Positions 56,509 through 64,000 of a stretch of DNA of 64,000 nucleotides are shown one piece after another. Position 1 is the stretch's first letter. Every line of letters begins with the position of its first letter. The notes below the pieces were generated by a model. It had not been told where the DNA came from. It worked only from the letters and a program-made list of their open reading frames with translations, and did no database searches. The position numbers and the translations under genes were made by a program. Source of the DNA: Rhizopus arrhizus (taxonomy: Eukaryota; Mucoromycota; Mucoromycetes; Mucorales; Rhizopodaceae); the NCBI GenBank assembly GCA_024220505.1, contig JAKZZE010000014.1, positions 248,001-312,000 of the forward strand, given 5' to 3'.

Positions 56509-58749
56509 ATGGAATCAATGACAAAAAAGGTAATTTTGAGCCTTTTTTTATGTAGTTTTTTTTTATATTTAATTATCGTGTAGCAACCTATCCCTTTTGT
56601 GATATTAAAAGTACAACTTAAACAATTAGTTGAACAATATGATACAACTGGCAAAGGATTTATATTTACAAGAGATTTATTGACTTTAATTGATCGTTTT
56701 GAGGTCAATAAAGATGTTGTCCTTTTGTCTGATAGTCAAAAGAAAGCTATTTTACCCTACACAATGAGCAATCCCGATTTAGAAATGACACCAGATGATA
56801 TCTTGAACTTGTTGAAATTAGTATGTGCTTCACCTCAGTTATCCATTTCTGCTCCAACTACTGGTAGTAGTCAAGTCATAGTAGAGAGTAGAACAAGAAG
56901 TTCAGGTTCATTAAAGATAAATAAATCAACACCTTGGAAAAGAAGGTCTTCAATTTATAATAATTTGCATAAAGAACAACAAGAGTTGAAAGTAAAAAAA
57001 ATAAACTAAAAAAAAAGGGAAATAAAAGCTTATTTGATTGTGATGATAGGGAACAAAGAGAATATCAAATCAAAAAGATGAAATCATAATGAATAATAGT
57101 ACTACTATTACTACTACTACCACTACTACCACTACTCATGATGACAATAATAATAAAAATAGGAATAATAATGAAGAGGATAATACTGATGATGATGATC
57201 AAGTATAAAAACAATAATTCTCCTATTAAAACGACTAATATATTTATAGTATTCTACACAAGATTTAGCAAGATATTACAGAAGATCACTTGCACTCACC
57301 CAACGATTAAAATCATCCGAGAAAAGTTTAGCTTCTATAGCACGTGATAATGAAGATCGTATAGTTCAATTACAAAACAGAGTAGAAGATATGAACTTGG
57401 AAGTATTAAAGCAAAGAAAGGAAATACAAGAATATAAAGGAAAAGAGAAAAAGAGTCTTGAACAAATAAGTGCAGTAAGTCAATATGAATTTGATTATTC
57501 ACAAATTAAGACAAAACTAGCTTGAACTTCATATTTCACAAATACATCGTTCAGAAACAGATCAAAAGCAAGTTTATATGTCAATTAAATTATTATTTGA
57601 TGAAAAATGCAGTAAGACTGATGTGATTGACATACATAATAAACTGAAATGATCTTTAGAGGAAACACAAGAATTACAAGAACTATTAAAACAAAAAGAA
57701 GCAGATCTTGAAAAAACAGAAAGTTTATTAAATAGCTTTCAACAAGAAGTTCAGTTACTGAGTACAGAAAGAAAAAGATTGATTGAACTTCAAAATGATT
57801 TAGAATTAGAATTGGAAATATCAGCTAATGCTCATCAACAGTTAGCAGAACAAAGATCAGAAAATGAGAAATTAAAAGAAATAATTGATACTTTAAAAAC
57901 TGATTTGGATGAAGCACTTTTATTATCAAATGATAATGAATTTATGATTAAAGAAATTGAAAGAAGACAATCCAATGCTTCTATAAAAGTAAATATAAAC
58001 ATAAAGTATTTAATCCTAATTAATAATTTCATGATGATAGACATTAGAAATAGAATTGGATCAAGAAGTAAGAAAAGAAGATGAAAGAATGAGTTAATCA
58101 TACTTGTTATTTAGGAGAAATTAAAAACTGTACAAGACGAAAAAGATTATTATAAATCAATTGCTACAGAAGCAAAAGAAGATTTAGACAGAGTTCAAAA
58201 TGAATTGGAATATTTAAAAAAGGCTCTGAATGATGAGAATAAATCCCTTGTTCATGAATTAACTGGATTAAAACTCAAATACAATGATAATCCAACAATC
58301 ATCAACATTCAACCTGAAGACCCTTGGTCTCAATCTCGAATGACGCGTCGAACAAGCAAGAAAAAGAAGAGAACAGTACATGATTATCATGAGGTAAAAT
58401 TAACTGTGATTTAATGTTTATCATCTTATGATTATCATAGAGTATAAGTTCAAATCCATTCATAAACACACCGCTTCTTATTCAACCACAACCACAACTC
58501 AGAGTGATGAATCGAAAGGATGATAAGATAGTAACAAATACAGTCACATTTGCACTCTACACTGTCTTGGTCTATTTCTTTGGTATCATCACCTCTACTT
58601 TTCTAATCGACAGTCAAACTGGAGACATACCATCCGCTTTGGCTGCTGCTGCTGCTGCTTCAGGTCAACCCAAAAGCAAAGTATGGGAAATTGTATTTTA
58701 TTGGCTGCAGAAATTATTGGTCGAACCTCAAGGTTTACCTGCTTCTTAA
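56509..58749 (+). CDS. Coiled-coil membrane protein with EF-hand-like N terminus, unknown function
   Basis: Nine exons (56509-56529, 56584-56991, 57050-57202, 57250-57474, 57521-57611, 57660-57988, 58041-58067, 58115-58393, 58441-58749) give 613 residues in one frame. Parts in order: an EF-hand-like loop at residues 27-38 (DTTGKGFIFTRD, with Asp at position 12 rather than Glu), a low-complexity Thr/Asn/Asp stretch coded by ACT and AAT/GAT repeats (exon 3), a long coiled coil (about 195-460, Glu/Lys/Leu/Gln-rich), a basic patch (RRTSKKKKR), one membrane helix (about 545-567, FALYTVLVYFFGIITSTFLI) and a short tail of about 46 residues. This is a tail-anchored-like tether layout, as in golgins or nuclear-envelope linkers. 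No family was recognised and the calcium link is only a guess. Confidence 0.75.
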
Positions 58750-58856
58750 AGGTGCGGATTCTAAATTATGCCGTGGGAATCTATCTTACAACCCTTTATG
58801 TGCTTTTTCATCTTTTTTTTTTTTTTACCCTTTTTTTTTATTCTTTTTCATAACCC

Positions 58857-60505
<1,649 letters not shown>

Positions 60506-60841
60506 ATAATAAAATAATAGAATTGCTTCTATATTAGATAGCATAAATCTTGTGTTATTTCAAACGGCTTTTCACCTTTTAACTTACATACCGACTAAAA
60601 TTTATAAGTAAAACGCAATAGTTAATTAATTGTCTAATGCGGATTCACGTTTCTAGGTTATTTATTGGGTTGCTTGGCAACAAAAAACATCATTTGAATC
60701 CCCTCTAACATTTTTTATGTATAAATGAAAAAGTTAATGCAAAATGAGTGTTTTTGCTTTTTTATTGTCTTTTTCTGTTCTTCTATTAAACACATTTTAG
60801 GTAAAAAAGAAATGATCCACATGGTAAGTTACATACATGTT
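60506..60841. other. Spacer between convergent thiolase and methyltransferase genes
   Basis: AT-rich 3' flanks of two convergent genes; nothing else seen. Confidence 0.4.
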
Positions 60842-62182
60842 TCACGAATCACCAGGCACACGGCCCCAAACGAGATGGATGTTACTAAACGGTTTATATT
60901 CATTCAACTCATCCATCATGGCATCCACTTTCCTTTTATATTCACTATGACTCATCTCCATCAATTCTACCAAAATGGATTGAGCAGATTCAAAAAAGAG
61001 CTCGTAATTTTGCCTCCACAAGTTGCCAATGTCTAATCCCCATGAACCGATAGGAACAGAAACAAACTTAGTTTGAATGTCAAGTAAACCTGCAGCTGAT
61101 AACATTTGATCCAATTGACTGGTCACTCTAACGTCTATATCTCTTTTTTCTTTCATGACCTTTTCAACTTGTAGAAATGTTTAAACATGCAATTTATGCT
61201 TCTTGTTCTTTTTACCTAGTGCTAACCATTGCTCACCTTGTGGCCCGAGATTTTGAGGTGGAATTTCAACTTCGATAAGCTGAATGCATCCACCAGGTTT
61301 CGTGACCCTTTGTAATTCTTTCAAAATCACTAGCCAATCTTGTTGTTTATAAACAAAAGACATTAAACGTTGCTGGATGAAATCAAACTTGTCTGATTCA
61401 AATGGTAGACACTTTTCTTGTAATATATCATGAGCTATAAAAGTAAAATTATTTAACCTTTGTTCTCCTGGTGTTGTATCAACTGAAGCATATTGTGGTA
61501 ACAGGCTGTGAGTGTCAACAAGGTAAAATGAGGAATGCACAAAATCTTGTGCCATGTCTAATATTGGATGTCCGTCCTATATTTCAATTAAGAATTTCCA
61601 TCAGTTATTCTGCATAATAGTGTTACCCATAATCCAGGTCCACAACTATACTTGAAGATGTTATTATTTGTATTAAAAACAAAGCTGTAATCTTACTTGA
61701 TGTCAAGTACTTCAATGCCATCAAATAATTTTGGTTTTATTGCTGGAGGAATAAGATGACGACTATTTTATATATTAATTTCATAATTAAAGATTTTCTG
61801 GTGATAGCACTACCTTCCAAGTGCCCAACGAAGAACGTATAGCTCAAATTTATGTCTATCTTGCTCTGTCTGATCATTGCTTAAAATATATCCCGTATCC
61901 TGTTATCTCCGCTACTGTTTAGAATAAAGTATGTGTGTATTTTATACTTTTTATATTTACATCAATATTTACGCGTCTTTTACCTTGACTCCATCTAAAT
62001 TTTAAATCGGATTCAGAGGCTTTTTGAACTAATGATTGACAATTTTTCTTGGGTACATTTAATTGTGTCATTGATCTACTGTTTGGTTTCTTAAATGTTC
62101 CTTTGTTCGGTTGAAGATATTTAGGAACTTTGGTCAATGTCCTTGTATTCTCATCATTTTCATTAGATATTATGTTTCCCAT
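60842..62182 (-). CDS. SAM-dependent methyltransferase with N-myristoylation-type start
   Basis: Six exons (62182-61961, 61899-61814, 61762-61697, 61645-61627, 61576-61216, 61167-60842) give 359 residues. One exon is only 19 bases and codes the heart of motif I. The Rossmann motif I is VLDINCGPGLW (about 121-131), then a motif II-like region, then FDFIQQRLMSFVYKQQDW, LQRVTKPGGCIQLIEVE (post-I/III) and a C-terminal helical part. The KFRWSQGKRR...GYILSNDQTEQDR lead-in is the fungal UMTA/LaeA-like type. The preferred start gives MGNIIS, a good N-myristoylation signal (Gly2, Ser6). An in-frame ATG 25 codons upstream would add a hydrophobic stretch coded by what looks like a pyrimidine-rich leader. 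Substrate unknown. It runs head-to-head with the gene at 62733. Confidence 0.82.
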
Positions 62183-62732
62183 AAAAGTAAACTCAAAAAA
62201 AGAAAGAAGAAGAATAAAAATAACAAAAAAAGAAAGGAAAACATGAATAAATTTCATATAAACATATCGTGTAACATTAACGTCATTTTCCAACTTTAAT
62301 CTGAAAAAAAAAAAAAAAATAGCTCATTGATTTTTGAATTTTAGTTATCAAATGGCCATAATATTTTTTTGCTTTTTTTTTTCTTTTTTAAATGCAAGTT
62401 TCAACGGTTATTAAAACGCATCAAAGAGTATAAGGATTAAGAGTGATTCGAATGTATGAAACAGTGACTTATAAAAATACAAAAAATATTAAAATAATTG
62501 TAAGCAATTGGTTTCAATAGTTCTTTCTGAATTTGATTGACGATAATCTCATCCAAGATAGGTGTCCATTCAAAGGATTATTGTCAGTAGGTTATCCATA
62601 TGAATCGGATGACTGTAGCAAAGAAATCATAGATTGTAAACTTGTTATGATAACATAAGATGCAATGCCTGGAAAGACCAAGTGTAAATAACTCTTGAAC
62701 AATATCGTTACACTAGAGAGTATTCATCAGAA
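62183..62732. other. Shared upstream region of divergent genes
   Basis: About 550 bases between the starts of the methyltransferase (left) and the unknown gene (right). Holds an A-run and T-runs; no coding signal. Confidence 0.4.
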
Positions 62733-63819
62733 ATGTCTGGGTTTGAAGAGAACATGCAAGTAGCCTCTTTGAAAAGAGAAATGAGCGCATATACAATCTG
62801 TCCGTTATATTTGAGGGAACTTTGCAACCTGGAAGATTACCAGGTCATAAAAAATAATATGCACTCATTCGAGTCAATGAGTCAAGGCTGGGTGTTCAAC
62901 TCTGCAGAAGCTAAAAATATCGCTGCTCATTATGATAAAAAATTAGTCAGCAATCTCACTTGTATGTCAGATAATTATTGGTTTTTGGTTACCAGCTTGG
63001 ATGGTTTTATTCATAACAACCCAAAGGTGAATGGTTGTGCTGACCAATCAAAGATAGCTTGTCAAAGTAATTCAGTGGCTTACATAAGACGCAAAAACAG
63101 ATTTAAGCTCGAGTACTTTGAGTTTTCCATCAAAATTAATGAAGTCGAATCGTTGGCTACTGGTGGTTTCTGGGGAGACTTGAAAAGTAGTATGATGAAA
63201 ATAAATCCTTTCTTGGATTCAAATATTCCTAGTCCTCCTGAAATATTGACAGGATCAGTGGCAAATTCTTTTTCCAGAGAGGTTTTCACTATTAAGCCAG
63301 AGTTAAACATAATTGCTACTGTTAGATCTAACAGAACTATCAAGAAACATTCAACAAACCTCTGAGCATTTCACAACAAGCAACGTCATAACAATGGTTT
63401 CTTTCCAACGAATCCATTGTTCATACAGTCTAGCAACGTATACCACGAAGCAAAAATCTTTGTTATTGAGGATATATGCAGAAAGAAAAATGCAAGTGAA
63501 GAGGCTGAATGAGTTGTTAGAGCAAACCAGCAATGAAAGAAATAGTACACCTAAAAATGCTAACTTCAAAGCAATTGTTGATTTGCTCAAGTTCACCAGA
63601 CAACGATATGCATTCATAAAAAATATACGATTAAGTCATCAAGAGGTGTTGACAAAAAGAAAAGAGCTGATCAACATCTACAATTCAGTGTTGTATACTG
63701 CCATCAAGTCAATAAATATGGCAAAAGTGAGAAAAGCTGAGAAGATGTTTTCTCCAAACAAATTGAATATTTTCAATGAAGAAGATAATGAAGAAGATGA
63801 TATCACCAGTAATGATTGA
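62733..63819 (+). CDS. Unknown gene in two overlapping frames
   Basis: Frame one (62733-63365, 210 residues) starts MSGFEENMQVASLKREMSAY and contains LYLRELCNLEDYQVI and SNLTCMSDNYWFLVTSLDGF. It stops at TGA 63363. The next frame is open from 63313 to 63819 and has clear coding composition: SLLLRIYAERKMQVKRLNELL, then ARFAR-free helical segments such as KAIVDLLKFTRQRYAFIKNIR, and an acidic end (NEEDNEEDDITSND). The second frame lacks an ATG near its start, so the two are probably one gene split by a frameshift or by an intron that I could not place. No family recognised. It could be a household gene of unknown role or an element ORF. Its position at the window edge prevents context reading. 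Confidence 0.45.
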
Positions 63820-64000
63820 ATCATTATTTGTGATTCACACAATAATATTAATATTTATATTATATCACACACATATACTATGATGAAAAAAAAAGAAAAA
63901 AAAAAAAAGCTTTTTATTGCTGTACACGAGCGACTTTTTTTTTTTTTTTTTTTTTTTGTAGTATGATAATTACACATAAATGTATACAACTGTCAAAATA
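63820..64000. other. Window edge with A- and T-homopolymers
   Basis: Holds an A-rich run (63886-63908) and a T run of about 20 bases near 63940. Nothing coding. Confidence 0.4.

Noticed and set aside
57138..57347. 69-residue frame rich in Ile/Lys
   Set aside because: A shadow frame over the low-complexity exon and intron of the coiled-coil gene.

Overview
The window is nuclear DNA of a filamentous fungus, most likely an early-diverging one of the Mucorales type. The evidence is AT-rich sequence with long T and A runs, many very short introns (about 45-70 bases, GTAAGT-like donors, CTAAC-like branch sites), single genes for household eukaryotic functions, and relics of LINE, Tc1-like and LTR elements of the kind common in Mucorales. 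The species cannot be named from the sequence alone. Most genes are split into 2-11 exons. I rebuilt the exon chains by hand and checked that each one keeps a single reading frame. Exon boundaries are predictions.

Left part (1-26 kb): the 3' part of a palmitoyl-protein thioesterase gene with a frameshift, an unknown secreted protein, a graveyard of element pieces (LINE 3' end, a zinc-knuckle ORF of an unidentified element), an external NADH dehydrogenase, more element relics plus a short triplicated repeat, the delta-9 desaturase with fused cytochrome b5, a tiny tandem CCCH zinc-finger protein, the core-1 subunit of the bc1 complex (ending in a 7-base exon), and a YCK-type casein kinase 1. 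About 5 kb of decayed sequence follows.

Middle part (26.7-40.4 kb): the most striking feature. Two near-identical arms of about 1.4 kb lie in inverted orientation and bound about 11 kb. The enclosed block carries POP5 (RNase P/MRP), a PA-TM-RING ubiquitin ligase, an arrestin-like protein and a mitochondrial-type methionyl-tRNA synthetase. The synthetase has an in-frame TGA where the family usually has Trp, and one GC-AG intron. Each arm holds a 301-base less AT-rich core with two tetraloop-type hairpins (GAAA and UUCG) on the same strand, so it may encode a structured RNA. Recombination between the arms would invert the block.

Right part (40.4-64 kb): a 3'-truncated LINE whose ORF1 appears split by a solo-LTR-like insert, a RPN14/PAAF1 proteasome-assembly WD40 protein, a fourth copy of the short dispersed repeat, a TFIIIC-type WD40 subunit, nicotinate phosphoribosyltransferase, Tc1-like and other transposase relics, a coiled-coil membrane protein with an EF-hand-like start, a mitochondrial acetoacetyl-CoA thiolase, an SAM methyltransferase with a myristoylation-type N terminus, and an unknown two-frame gene at the edge.

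No operon logic applies. Neighbours are mostly unrelated household genes separated by decayed element DNA. No tRNA, rRNA or CRISPR was recognised.
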